In this document: piece after piece, positions 13,401 to 26,000 of the stretch
Layout: each line of letters starts with the position of its first letter
Numbering within the stretch: the stretch's first letter is position 1
Assembly (NCBI GenBank): GCA_029449245.1
Contig: JANATF010000005.1
Location: 310,001-374,000 of the forward strand
DNA length: 64,000 nt
Direction: 5' to 3'
DNA from: Mortierella alpina
Taxonomy: Eukaryota > Mortierellomycota > Mortierellomycetes > Mortierellales > Mortierellaceae
Notes under the pieces: generated by a model
Told to the model about the DNA's origin: nothing
Databases searched by the model: none
What the model saw: the letters and a program-made list of their open reading frames with translations, nothing else
Position numbers and translations under genes: made by a program

Positions 13401-13907
13401 GTGGCATTCTAAGATCATGACATCGAGAGTAAGGACGTGTCGAACGTAAGGGTTGAATACCTCCAACTTGCTCAAACGCCAGGTCGTCCTGCAAAAAGAG
13501 TGACACTGAGGCTTCTTGCTCCTGTTTTGGCGAGATTTCGTGTTCTGCATACTAGATCACCGCGGGCGGGGAGAAAGGTCAGTGTCCAGTTAGTGTTGAG
13601 GTCATCACGCGCCTAGTTGGAGTAAAGACACATGCGAGGTGACAGATGCGATCTCTTTGCATCAGCACGAGCCATTCGTGAAGTAGGCAGCCATGCATGT
13701 CCTTACGCTGGTGTGGTCGTGCTCATGGTCATCGAGCAGCTCGTTGAGGAACATCAGTCCTGTGAGCGGCTGACGCTTCTGGGAGGTGCGTCGAGCTATG
13801 GTTGCGCCAGCTTGGACAGGGGTAATTGGTTCGCTTTCGGGAGACATGGCTGATGCTGTCCCCAGTGGTGCCTCTGCAGACGCTGCAGGCGGCTCTGGCG
13901 TGTCCAT
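10406..13907 (-). CDS. VPS52: Vps52, subunit of the GARP tethering complex
   Basis: Eleven exons: 13707-13907, 13318-13551, 13155-13230, 12663-13054, 12329-12565, 12188-12242, 11962-12089, 11461-11871, 11269-11342, 11038-11161 and 10406-10945. They sum to 2472 bases and close in frame, giving 823 residues. Family landmarks: the N-terminal coiled-coil region (CDEILETMENLLSIFQ, NRMAVENHLNELLEG), KIREFLLAKI with RIPNTN, YPYEALFRSFN, the block DAIGILLCLRIN with LWPRFQIVVDMHIESVR, and the C-terminal LDHFERASFAFSNSW. In yeast Vps52 joins Vps51, 53 and 54 to tether endosome-derived vesicles at the trans-Golgi. The start at 13907 (MDTPEPPAASAEA) was chosen; an in-frame upstream ATG at 13991 would add 28 residues. 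Confidence 0.93.
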
Positions 13908-14340
13908 GGATGTGTGTGTGGGGTGGGGATGTGGAGGAAACAGATGCATGGGTGATGGGGGATGGGTGTCAACGTGTCTGGCGCAAGTCATGGAAGCAGT
14001 AGTGGCTTTTTGAAGTCACGATAATGGCTGTCGTTCGCATGGGCAAGCCCATCACTTTTTTGTTGAACTCTCCTCCAGTCGTTTCTCGTCCTCTGTTCTC
14101 TGCTCTCGTCTTCATCATCCTCGCCCTCGTCCTCGTCCTCGTCCTCATCTTCATCCTTATCCTCATACTCATACCCATCCTCGCCACTTTTCCTCCATCT
14201 CCCGCGTCATTGTCATCTCTCACCTCCAACAACATTTACAGCCTGCCCCTGTCCTCAGTCGCATTACTGCCCCTCCGCGACCACACCTTCAACTGCATCT
14301 CAACTTCATCCTTTCTTAGAACGAACAGAGTGTTACCACC
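13908..14340. promoter_or_regulatory. Divergent promoter between VPS52 and the AP-1 beta gene
   Basis: 433 bases separate two head-to-head starts. About 14090-14200 is a pyrimidine-rich imperfect repeat of CTCGTC and CTCATC type on the plus strand, typical of fungal core promoters and 5' UTRs. No clear TATA box was seen. Confidence 0.5.
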
Positions 14341-17173
14341 ATGTCCGATGCTAAATTCTTCCAGCGAGGTACAGAAGCACCGGCTTTGCTTTGGAGCATC
14401 CTTCAAACTTTCACATCAGGAAGCACTCTGGACGCATTTGTCCTTCTCGGCAGCTCTCACTCACACATGGTCATCCTTTCTTTACACTGACAGGCAAGAT
14501 TCAGGAGCTGCGCTTGGAGCTCAACTCGGACAAGAAGGACAGGAACTATACTCGCAAAAAGGCAACTCTGAAAAAGATTGTCGCCAACATGACCATGGGC
14601 AACGACATGTCCTCGCTTCATCCCGACGTTGTTGCCTGCATGTCAATCCCCGTCCTCGAGGTCAAAAAGATGGTCTACCTCTTTCTGATCAACTATGCGA
14701 AAGGCAAGCCGGAGATGGCTCTCGAGGCCATCAACACCTTCCGAAGGGTAAAATATCCTGCGATACAATGGATATTTCATGCGGTGCGGCGCTAATATAG
14801 AGGTCAGACGACTCACAAAGCTATCTTTCCACCTCGCTTTTCCCTATCCAGGACGTGGAAGACCCCAACCCATTGATCCGCGCGCTAGCGATCCGCACCA
14901 TGGGCTATATTCATGTGGACAAGGTCACATCGTGTCTGATCCAACCTCTGCGACACTGCATGCGGGACCAGGATCCTTACGTCCGCAAGACAGCTGCCGT
15001 CTGTGTGGCAAAACTGTTTATGCAGGACCGCCATTTGGTAGAGAATGCTGGATTTATTGACCTGTTGCGGGATATGCTTGTGGACTCGAACCCATCGGTA
15101 AGTCGCACAGGAGACTCGGCCCATAACAGCCATTGTTCGTGTCAGAGGAGTAATTGTTTTCTACTTCATAACTGCATCCCCACTGATCAATTTCCGCTGC
15201 ATACATTGTGATATGACGGATAGGTCGTTGCGAACGCCGTGGCGGCACTAACAGAGATTTCTGAACGATCAGACCATATTCAACTGAAGCTGAACATGTC
15301 AATTGCCAGCAAGTTGGTAACAGCGCTGAACGAGTGCTCAGAGTAAGTGGAAGAAAAAGGAACGCGGGAGCCACGCTCAAAATGTCATGGCAGATTTGAA
15401 TGAATATCAAATTATCGTCGCTCTGCATGAGAGCCTGGAATGTGTGTTTATTTATATCCAGCAGGAAAGCTACAAGCAAGTTGTCGTTCGTCTAACCCGA
15501 ACTGCTTCAATCCTTATAGATGGGGACAGACATACATCCTCGAGTCGCTCATGTTCGTTGTTCCTCAGGAACCGGGAGATGCGGAGATGCTGGCCGAGAG
15601 AATCGCTCCTCGACTGCAGCATGCCAACTCGGCTGTGGTCTTGACTGCTGTCAAGGTTATAGTGTATCTTATGAACTACATGGCCAAGGATGAGGATATC
15701 GTGAATATGTGCAAGAAATTATCGCCCCCTCTAGGTAAAGTCTCAAGAGTACTTGAGGAGTCGATTCTTGGTTGCAGCCACGGTAGAAACTTACTTGGAA
15801 TCGCACTTTATTTCTTATGCACGCTTCGCTTAGTCACACTGCTTTCAAGTGGTCCTGAGGTCCAGTACGTTGGCTTGCGCAACATTTTGCTTGTGATTCA
15901 GAAGCACCCCGAGATTCTCAAGAACGACATCAAAATCTTTTTCTGCAAATACAACGACCCCATCTATGTCAAGATGGCAAAGCTGGAGATCATGTTCCGA
16001 CTCGCCGGCGAGCAGAACGTGGAGCAGGTCCTCTCGGAACTCAAGGAATATGCGACCGAGGTCGATGTTGACTTTGTGCGCAAGGCTGTTCGGTCTATTG
16101 GACGGTTGGCTGTCAAGATTGAATCGACCGCTCAGCGGTGTGTCGAGGCTCTACTGGAGTTGATTCAAACCAAGGTCAACTATGTGGTGCAGGAGTCGAT
16201 CGTGGTCATCAAGGATATTTTCAGAAAGTATCCTAACCAGTACGAGAGCATCATTGGAGTCTTGTGCGAGAACCTTGACAATCTAGATGAGCCAGAGGCC
16301 AAAGCAGCCATGATCTGGATCATTGGACAGTACGCGGACAGAATTGAAAACTCGGACGAGCTGCTGGACGACTTTTTATACACATTCTTGGAGGAAACGG
16401 TCGAGGTGCAGCTGGCGCTGTTAACCGCGACCGTGAAGCTGTTTATCAAAAGACCAACTGCAGGACAGGACTTGGTTCCCAAAGTTCTCAAGTGGGCGAC
16501 CGAGGAGGTGGATAATCCAGACTTGAGGGATCGTGGATATATCTACTGGCGTTTGCTTTCGACAGATGTAGCGGCCGCCAAGGTAAACTACGCTGGATAT
16601 GATCCACATTCTGTCTAGATAGTCCAGTGAACGAGGCTACTTCCTAACCCTGTTTTTCGCTTTTTCAAGGCTGTGGTACTGTCTGAGAAACCTCACATTT
16701 CGACCGAGACCGACAACATGGACCCAGTGCTGCTGGAGGAACTCTTGCTTCACATTGCATCGCTCTCGGCCATCTACCATAAGGCGCCCACGACATTCAT
16801 CCCCCACTGCAAACCCCGGTTCCTGATCCCCTCGCCCGCATTACGGCGGCAGAACTATGGACCTGGAAGACTGATGCAGCAGGACTCATATTCCTCTTTG
16901 AACAACTCATACCAGTTCAATCAGGACAGTAACGTCAACAGCCAGGATGATCATAGCGGACTCGATGAATTTGCAACATCGCCCAAGCAACCGCATCACC
17001 AGCGGCTGTCGTACCACGAGCAATCGTTTGAACAGGTCGCAGAGGCGTCGATCGGGAACCAAGAGTACTATGAGCAAAAGATCAATGCTGAGAATCCGTA
17101 CCGCACTGATACTACGGCCGCGACGTCTGCGAACAAGGGTGCAGGAAACGATTTGATGTCATTTGATCTGTGA
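14341..17173 (+). CDS. APL2: AP-1 clathrin adaptor complex, large beta subunit
   Basis: Seven exons (14341-14368, 14494-14747, 14852-15097, 15224-15342, 15520-15734, 15834-16582, 16670-17173) close in frame to 704 residues. The protein begins [20 protein letters not shown], the classical beta-adaptin start, and continues with the trunk of helical repeats ([63 protein letters not shown]). The tail is Gln/Asn/Ser rich and ends LMSFDL, so the C-terminal appendage (ear) of animal beta-adaptins appears absent, as in fungal AP-1 beta chains of similar length. It would sort cargo at the trans-Golgi/endosome with clathrin. The AP-2 beta subunit is the main alternative. Confidence 0.88.
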
Positions 17174-18274
17174 TGAGTTTTTTTGTTTTTGATAGAGGAT
17201 TAGGCAAGGATCATCAATAGAAAGTGCATGCAGGCCGAGAGAGAAAACACAATATTACTTTTTTTGCTGTGCGTTTGAATTTTTCTGCTGCGCGTTGTTG
17301 CATGGATTGGGACCATTTTACGGAAAAGAATCCAGACTACAGCCTACGCCGCCTCCTTTGGAGTCGATGGTCGTTATAAACCATCACTGAACGCGCCTTC
17401 ACGACGCACTCCGTTCGTCATGAGGGGAGCGAGTGAGTGGCAGGCAGTCATAAATCACGTTTATTTAGTAACCACGACGAAGAAAATTCCACTTCGCTGC
17501 TTTTCTTCTTATCCACTCGCGCTTCGATGCCTCCAGTCGGCGCTTGCTCCATTGCTCTTCTCCACTCTTGTTTGCACCCATACCACCTTTCTATCGCCTC
17601 CTGCCTCGGAGATTGACATCTCCAGCACTCTCCACTGCACAGCCCCATCTGTAAGTCATCGCTCCGCACTTCCTAACAGGACACTCCGGCACGCGCCAGT
17701 CCAGCAGCATCCTGCACACCATACCGCACCCCTTTTGTACGCCAAGCAGGGACACATCGCGCCCAACCTTGTGTGTGCTTGTGTGCGCCAGTGCACTATT
17801 TCTGTTCCTCCAGCTACACCTGTCGTCTCTAAGCAAAGAAGAAGAAAAGAAAAAAAAACACACGGACAGAAAGATCTCCCTTCCTCCCTTGTTACCCCTC
17901 CTATCCTCGCGACCAGCGGGGAGTTGGGTGGCCCTACAGCATCTACCCGACCCACACAGTATCCACGCGCAACTTTGGACGCGCGCTGCTCATAATCCTG
18001 TGCAACAAGCTTCCATTGCAACGCTTCGGATCAGATCAGATCGTTGCTTAAGGAGAGGTGCAGTAATCACGCTGCTCCGCGATCTTCTCACGCACACGCA
18101 TCTCGCGGACCATCGCACTGTTCATCCTGCGAACGCTCACACCCGCTTGCTTCTAGTTGACGCGGCACCGTCTAACCACTCGATTCAGCGGTTTTCTTCA
18201 TCCTATAGAAGTAGACATTGCTCGCTGAACAACGCCCATCCATAGAGGCATCGAATACAGCACAACCAAGCGAG
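17174..18274. other. Intergenic region upstream of the bromodomain gene
   Basis: About 1.1 kb holding the AP-1 beta 3' UTR and the promoter and 5' UTR of the next plus-strand gene. Long pyrimidine-rich and CAC-rich stretches (about 17500-18150) give spurious open frames on both strands, but no protein-like sequence was recognised. Confidence 0.5.
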
Positions 18275-21200
18275 ATGCCTCCCAGAAAGCACGGTGAGAG
18301 CAACAGCTCCATCACAGATGGACTCTCGCTCGCAAACAAGACAGAAGCCATGTCACAGATTCTTGATCGACTAGAGAATCTTACCGATAAGAGGTATGTC
18401 AATCTAGTCGTTCTTCCTGTGGTCAAAGGACTCATGGACAACCCACTCGCAATCGGCCACCTTTCATGCTAACATATCATGCATTCTTTACGCCACGTAG
18501 CGGTCGCTCAATATCAGAGTTATTCATGGAGCTTCCAGACCGAGAGGAATACCCAGACTACTACGTGACAATAACGAATCCGATCGCATTTGATATCATC
18601 AGAGTGAGTGTCAATTCTACAGCGGGAAAACGATCGATGAAACCGGCTGTATGAGTGTTTGCGTTATTAAATGGAAAGACGAATACTAAAGCAGTTTTGT
18701 CGCATCCATTCTCAATTAGGATCGACTTCAATCTGGTGCCTACAACAACGACAACATCAGCAACTTTGCCAATGATCTTAGGACACTGACAGCAAATGCA
18801 AAGGAGTACAATCGAAAGGGATCCCCCATACACAGAGACGCAACAACCTTGGAGGTGAATAACGACTCCTACTTGACTACTATCCAGTGGCATCTAGGCT
18901 GATGGTCTTTACTGCTTTCTGCTATATCACTCCCCTCCCTCACCTCCTGTTGCCATGTAACATCCCCAGAGTTACCATCGCTCAATAGGGGTGGCCTCCC
19001 GAGTTCATGCGCATGAAAAAAAATACTGATCAAGATTTGCTTGCTTACCGCTAACTCCATCTCTCTGGGACGCGTTCTCTCGCTCCTCAAAAATTTGTCC
19101 CCTTTATCTCCATCTCGTGTAGAATCAAATTGAGGCGGCAATGCAAGTGCTGCTCGATGACAACAGCCTGCAGGAGGAACAGGAACAGGCAAGTACTACA
19201 TATCTGCATGTTATCGGCATGCACCCCTTTGGGGGTATCACACGGTCATCTTTTTTTTTTTCAATTGTTTTTGTTTATTCGGTGCTGCTTTTCAGGACCT
19301 AATGATACGCGACTTTTGGTACATTCCTCTATTTGTAGTTCTCGGCAGAACTCTGCAACCGCGTACTAAAGACCATCAAGGGTCATCGGGACGAAAGGTG
19401 AGGGGGGAGGTTCTGCAGGGATAATCGAGGGGGGCTACCATCCGACATCATGAGGACACTGGATGCGAGACAGTGTCAACTCTTGCTGACATATTTTTCC
19501 TTCCTGTCAATTGCTCACTGTTTTCTGGTCTCAGTGGTCGCCTCATGGCCGAGCTCTTTCTGGAACTTCCTAGTCATGAAGAGTATCCGGATTACTACGA
19601 GGAGGTAATACATTGGTCTCGTCCGCGTTATCCTGCTCACCTTGCTTGCAGACATCAAGGAGTACCGTTTGCAAGGCAAGCATAACCAACGCGTTTATTT
19701 TTATCTTTTTTTTCCCGCACAGATTGCACGACCTATTGCCCTCGATGGCATCAAGAAAAAGATCAACAACGGCGCGTACAAGAACCTGGAAAGCTTTGAG
19801 GAAGATTTTGACCTGATGTTTGATAACGCAAGACAGTACAATGCCGAAGGCTCGGATGTCTATCTGGATGCAGAAGAACTTCAGGTACATAGAGCAAAAC
19901 AGCTTACGTCTGGTTCCATGACGGCATCAAATGCACTGTTTGACTTTGAAAACCGGATCCACTTGAGCTAACATGGTTTTACTTTGCTTTGCTCATACGA
20001 AACAACTACCAGCAAGTGTTCTGGAAAGAAATTGGCAAGGATGGGCGAAATGTCAAGAGCAAAAATGCGCGGACACATGCAAAGGAGTTGACCCAGATTG
20101 TTCTGCACGGAATCACCTACAGTGCAGGCGACTTTGTACATCTCCGGAACGAGCGGGATCCCTCCAAGCCCCTCATCGCTCTTATTTATGGCCTCTGGGA
20201 GGATGAGAATGGACAGACAGGACTGGATGCTACTTGGTTCTTGCGGCCGGAGCAAATTGTCCATTCATACACCAGTCGTTTCTATCCTTCCGAAGTTGTC
20301 AAGGCGTCAGGACCCCACGAGCATCTGGTGGACGAGATCCAGGAGCGCTGCTTTGTGCTCTACACGCGGGATTTTGTGCGTGGCCGTCCTGTGGACTGGA
20401 GGCAGGGTCAGAGTATTTATGTGTGTGAACAGCGTTACAGCGAGTCCTCCAAGACCGTCACTAAGATCAAGAACTGGGCAAGCATCCTACCCCCGGGACG
20501 TAAGCCCAGCGACATCAAGTTTAATCTGTTCCCAGAACCTCTTGTCCTGAAGAAATTGCCCAGCGCCTCGATGGTAGAAAAGGCTGGGAAGCACGACTAT
20601 GGCGAGGGTGCATCGCGATCCAGCACTCCACAGGACATGAGAGGCGCTGGGGGCGCGATGGCAGGAGCAGGTCATCAACGCAACTCGATTCACTCTCACC
20701 CGGGTTCCCCGCCAATGTCCAAGATCCCGAATCAGCACACGCCCCAGCAAATACCTTCGCACTGGGTCCGATGCAATTATTCGAGCCTTAGTACGGGCCT
20801 CCAATGTCCTGCCGTATTCCCCACCCAAGGAGATCTCCAGCGACATGTTGCGACAGAGCATGCTATCACGCAACAAGTCGCAGCCCCCCCAGCCATGAAG
20901 CGTGGACGTCCCAGGAAGAACCCTCTTCCAACTGCTGCCTCTACGACGGCCCCAGCGCAAAGTATGGCATCTCAAAATAGTGCAGTCCTGCAACAACAAC
21001 AGCCAGGAATGATGATGGGTCAAGCAGGGACATACCCGCAACAACCATACAACGCCTACAGTCCCGCAGGACCGTACGGCGCAGTACCTCCTAGGCCGAA
21101 CATGCCTTTTACGCAGCAGCCGATGCAATCCCCCATGCATCAAATGCAACAACAGCAAAGAGGAATGCCCTTTCCACAGCAACCTGGTCAGCCACGGCCG

Positions 21201-21881
21201 CCGACATCCCAAAGTTTCCCACAGCAAGGTGTACCTCCCCATGGCCAACAATTTGGCCAGCCGCAGTATCCGCAGCAGCAGCAGCAGCAACAGCCGCAAC
21301 AGCAGCAGCAGGCGCTCCCTCCACACTCGCAATACCCGCAACAGCAGGCACAGCAGTTTGGCCAGCCTCAGTTTCCTCAACAAGGATTTTCAGCTGAAGG
21401 CTACCCTCAGCAGCAAGCGCAGCAGCAGCAGCAGGCTGCTCAGTATTCTGAGGCGTTTTCGTCCCCACAGCAGCAGTATGCCATGCAGATGCAATACGGG
21501 GTACCCTTCCCTGGTCAGCCTGCACACTTGCAGCAGCCTCATCTCGTACAGCGACAACTGCTACAGCAGCAGCAGCAGTATGCGCAACAGCAGTTGCTTC
21601 AGCAGCAGCAGCAGCAGCTTGCTCAACAACAACAGTTGGCTCAGCAGCAGCATTTGGCTCAGCAACAGGCAGCGTTGCAACAGCAACAGCAACAGCAACA
21701 ACAACAGCAACAGCAGCAGCAGCAGGCTGCACTTGCGAAACAAGCCGCTCTGCAACAGCAACAGCAACAGCAACAGCAGCAGGTATTACAGCAACAGGTC
21801 TTGCAGCAACAGCAGCAACAGCAACAGCAGCAAAAGAATATGGCCCAGATGCAATTGCAGCAACAACAGCAGCAGCTTGCC

Positions 21882-21931
<50 letters not shown>

Positions 21932-22718
21932 CTTGCAACAGCAGCAACCACAGCAGCAAGCAATGATGCATTCGCCACCCTTCCAGCAAGCGCAACTTTC
22001 CACTGCCTCAACGCCTGCTGCATCATCACCACTGCAGTTCCAGAAGCCTTTACCTTCACAGCAGCACCAACCACCACAGCCTCAGCAACAACAACAGCAA
22101 CAACCACAACAGATGACCTCTCCAGTCCTCTTTAATAATCATGTCCGCTCCAATTCTATTGGATCCCCACAAGCAGCTGCAGTATCTGCAGCAGTCTCTG
22201 GCGTCGCCGCACCAATGACACCGACCATGTCTATGAGCACGCCAGCGAGCGACCCTTCTTTGGCAGCAGCAGCAACATCTGGATCGGCAGCTTCATCCAC
22301 CACAGCCTCAGCAGGAGCAGTAGGATCCACCACCACCGCTCCAGGTCTCGGTCTCGCTGGCACGATGACCATGGCCATGCCCATGAACAGCCACCCCAGC
22401 AGTGCAGACCACGGCAGGATGTCGCCCGCTCTACTCAAGACGGACGGTGGGCCAGGCACCATGCTGTCGCCCAGGATTGTGGACTTGTTTGCTCATAACG
22501 ATAAGGGCCATGTGCTCTGGTTCGCGACCCCACCGTTGGATGTGGTTCCGGTGCCTAAACCCCATCACTCGGTCGAGTACCTGGCCGCGAAGGCTGCCAA
22601 GCGGCAGAAGTTCCAGAACGGCAGCAGTACCCACACCGCTCACAACAGCAACTCTACCAAGTCTTTTCACCACCCTCCTTCTCATCCGAACGAGGGAGTT
22701 CTAAATGGAGTTGAATAG
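18275..22718 (+). CDS. Rsc1/Rsc2-like chromatin remodelling subunit: two bromodomains, BAH, polyQ
   Basis: Eight exons (18275-18393, 18501-18603, 18720-18854, 19123-19188, 19339-19397, 19535-19604, 19723-19884, 20013-22718) close in frame to 1139 residues. Bromodomain 1 spans about 27-119 (FMELPDREEYPDYY, NPIAFDII) and bromodomain 2 about 142-238 (FLELPSHEEYPDYY, ARPIALDGI, FDNARQYN). A BAH domain follows at about 272-400 (YSAGDFVHLRN, WFLRPEQI, EIQERCFVLYTRDFVRGRP). A C2H2-like segment (CNYSS to HVATEH, about 492-525), an AT-hook-like RGRPRKNP (about 535) and several hundred Gln-rich residues complete it. The order matches yeast Rsc1/Rsc2 of the RSC complex. The fourth intron (19189-19338) uses a GC donor. 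Confidence 0.88.
19189..19338 (+). other. GC-AG intron
   Basis: Exon 4 of the bromodomain gene ends CAG and the intron begins GCAAGT, otherwise a perfect donor, and ends TTTGTAG. Only this splicing keeps the frame between the EEQEQ codons and the second bromodomain (FSAELCNRV). Confidence 0.8.
20990..22110 (+). repeat. CAG/CAA-rich tract encoding polyglutamine
   Basis: Mixed CAG and CAA codons encode long Gln runs, several of 10-17 residues and densest at about 21560-21960, interspersed with Leu, Ala, Pro and Tyr. On the opposite strand the same sequence gives long Leu-, Cys- or Ala/Val-rich frames that are not genes. Confidence 0.95.
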
Positions 22719-23034
22719 GTAGTTGACAATCGTAATACAGTTTCTTTTTTTTCCACACACAACACATTCATACCCGATCTACAAGAAAAAGGCGTTGTGC
22801 ACATTTCGCAGTTGTTGAAAAGAGTCGGTATTTCGTTTGCTTTATGGTATGTGATATTTACAGATCAGTGTTTCGCCAAAGAGACTGGGGGGAGAGAAAG
22901 TAAAGAAAGGAAGAGACGAAAGAGAAAGTGTGGAAAGAGAGAAGAAGGTCGTCCCCTGTGCACTCGTCTTTCACACGCACATTTTCTCGCTATCTCTTTT
23001 TGCTTCTTTGCCTTGTTTCTTAATTTTTTTTTTC
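22719..23034. other. Convergent 3' flanks
   Basis: 316 bases between the stop of the bromodomain gene and the stop of ATG13 on the opposite strand. T-rich runs occur near both ends. No gene is seen. Confidence 0.5.
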
Positions 23035-26000
23035 TTACCAACCCTCAATGCGCGCGCCTCCACGCGCTTCCGAGTGGAAACTGTTATGGCCACCACTGTT
23101 GGCCCCACTCCCAAGACCCCCTCGATCGCTTCCTCCGCGGCTCATCCGTCGTCCCTCCAGCATGGCCTCAAACGCGCCTGAGGATCCGGCGACTCCACTT
23201 CCACTGCCACTACCACCCGTCATGCCTGCTGCTGCTGCTGCTGATGTTGCTGCTGCGCCTGACGACAACAACGACAGAGGGGGTGTGGACGTGGCTGAGG
23301 GCAGGTGAAAGTCGTCCACGAACCCGGATCCCGACGCTGCCGATCCAGAAGCCGACATGGACCGACGCAACATCATTCCCGGCAGCATCTCGACACTTGG
23401 GCTGCTGCTGCTGTTCTCGCCATTCGATCCGCCGCGGCTGTGGCTGATACTGTTGCTATGGCTGTTGTTGCCGTGGCTACTACTGCTGCCGCGACTGTGC
23501 GTGGGGCCGCCCCCGCCGACACCACCGCTCAAAGGCAAGTTCATCCCCGAATGAGCGGCGCCGATCCCAGCGTTTCTTCCAAAGAGTCGCAGATGAGGCG
23601 AGGAGGATGCGGACGACGAGGCTCCAGCACTGCTGCCGTTGCCCAAAGGACCCAGCGCTGGTGACTGAGATTGCGATCGTGGATGCAGCATGGCTCCTGT
23701 GAGCGACAACATGACCCTATCCGACAGCTCACCACCCATGCCACCCAGAGCGGAGGCTGCGGCGGATGTTGCTGCTGCTGCTGCGACACCTCGGTCGATC
23801 GAGTCCTCGCCAGAGTTGGATGCAAGGCTCAGTTCACTCATGATAAACAACATGTCGTCGTCGTCATTGAGACTCGTGTTGTGTCCGTCCTTGTCGCGTT
23901 GTTCACCACCACCATCACCACCACCTCGGCGCATATCACTTGAATCGTCGTCTTCTTCCTCATCCTCCTCCTCTTCCTCGTCCCGATGATGATGATCACG
24001 ATGGCCTCTCCTGCTGGTCCGGAGATGCCCTGTGGCGTTGTCTTCGGCCGAATTCATCTCGTTCAGCGACTCGTTATCCTCAGCAGCTCGAGGACGCAAT
24101 CTCGGCAGCGTGAAGCTCGCTCCGCTCGATCCACTTCCCAGTCGCAAAAGTCGTCCTGGTCGGCTACTGGAAGCGTCTCCACTGGTGAGCGATGGAATCG
24201 GTCGTGGGTCAGGTCCATACGTCGTCGTCGCGTTCGACGAGGAGGACACAAACGATGGGGTTGTCAACATTCCTCCTCTTCCTCCTCCTCCAGTGGCCAA
24301 TCCACTCTTCCCAGTGTCCAATGGTGCAGAATACAACGAATGTTGGTGATGAACATCCTCGGGGAAGGAACCATAGGCCATCTCATCATGCGGACCGCTG
24401 ACCCTCAGTCGTCCCAAGGCCTCTTCCATGCCCAGAATATCCTTGCCTTGGTCAAGACTTCCATGACGAAACGCAATATTGCCCATGTTGGAACTACCAC
24501 CAGCTCTGCCAATGCTACCGCTGCCACTGCCACTGCTCAAGTGATGGCCAGCACCCTCCGCTCCAATCAACCAAGACTGTCTCCTGTTCGACATGCTTCC
24601 TGTCGCAAAGTGGCCACCCACCTGTCTTCCAGATCGACCAGAAGATGTCGGTGGGTAGACTGGGATCTCGGAGTGTAGCGGAGAAGGAGTCCCTGGCTGA
24701 TGTGAGAGCGATTGAGAATGTCGGTTGAGGGATGTCGCGAACGGAAGCCCCGTCGGACTGCTTGGTTCCAGGTCACTGAGATTCGACCGTCGCTGAGCGT
24801 TGCCCGATGATGAGGATGAGGATGATGAATATGCTGTGGTGGTGTTGGTGGTGGTAACAGTCAAGGGCAGATTGCCTACCTGACGCTGTTGCTGCTGCTG
24901 TTGCTGTTGTTCACGAGATAAGATCTGGCTGGCAGACATGGAGTCCGACAGATCCGCATTGACTTGCTTCAACTGCTGGAACCTGTCCAGCGTCGCTTTG
25001 GTCTTGATCGCTGAGGCTGAAAGATGACCGTTATGGTCTCCTGTTCCAAACGACGCCGATCCGATGCCTGACCCACTGACCTTGTTAAACATTTTCAAAG
25101 GTTCAGGCGTGTCCAGCATCCGTACAAACGCATTAACATCGTCTTCGTCCGGCGTCAGCTGAAAGAGCGACGATGCCCCCACGATCGAATTGCGACTGCC
25201 TCGTCCTGGGGGCAGGCTCTCGCTCGAAGCCCTCCGTCCCGAAGAATCCTGCCGATGACCAAAACTCGAGGTCACCCGCGGTGCTGAGGTGGAAGAGGCA
25301 TTGCTTTTGACAGATGTGGAAAGTAGATTGGCCCCAGTCGACTGAGGGCCCGATGATGATGCGGCCCCTGCGATGTTGGTAGCTAACGAACCTCCGGTTT
25401 TAGGGACGGATCCCAGCAATCCTGATCCGAGCTGCGACGATTGAACCCGACTCATGGACGACGAGGATGGAGAGCGATTCAGATGAACAGACGAGGGCCG
25501 TGAGGACAATGACGGGGGAAGGGCTTCCAAGAACGAGGGCGATGGTGAGGATGAGAGAGAGGGTGACTTGAATGGCGAAAAATTGGAGGACAGTGGCCGG
25601 CGGTTGTCTTTGTCAGATTGGCTGGTCTATCCATGCAAAGTACGTAAATAACAGGAATTATCACTGTTAGTCAAGCAAGTCTTTTCAAAAGCAACATGTC
25701 TCTCAAGCCGCTGGACAAAGAAGCAAAGAAAGTCAGTTAAATCAATTACTCCGAGTTTGAATGGCGGGCTTTCCATGATGGGGTCCACATAGTGCTTGGC
25801 TACTGCGGCATGGCCGCCATGTGTCACAGAAAAAGGCGGTGTCCCTGCATGATTTTGCTGATCCAGCGGCGTGAACTGCCCTCCAGGAGCACCGCTAGAC
25901 CCTCTCCTCGACATCCGTGTTCCCAGAGATGAAACTGAAGACTGTGAGGACGAATAGTCGCCGGATCGCTGCTGCAAAGACTGGGCGCTGTTGCGTCGGG

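Noticed and set aside
13388-13440. Possible 52-base intron in the second VPS52 exon (GTATTC to CTTAG)
   Set aside because: Removing 52 bases breaks the frame, whereas the exon read through is an exact multiple of three with both neighbours in phase.
17420-18245. Open frames of 150-190 codons upstream of the bromodomain gene
   Set aside because: They lie in pyrimidine-rich promoter sequence, overlap on both strands, and show no domain-like or conserved pattern.
20487-22107. Long minus-strand frames opposite the polyQ tract (Leu-, Cys- and Ala/Val-rich)
   Set aside because: They are the antisense of CAG/CAA repeats inside a well-supported plus-strand gene.
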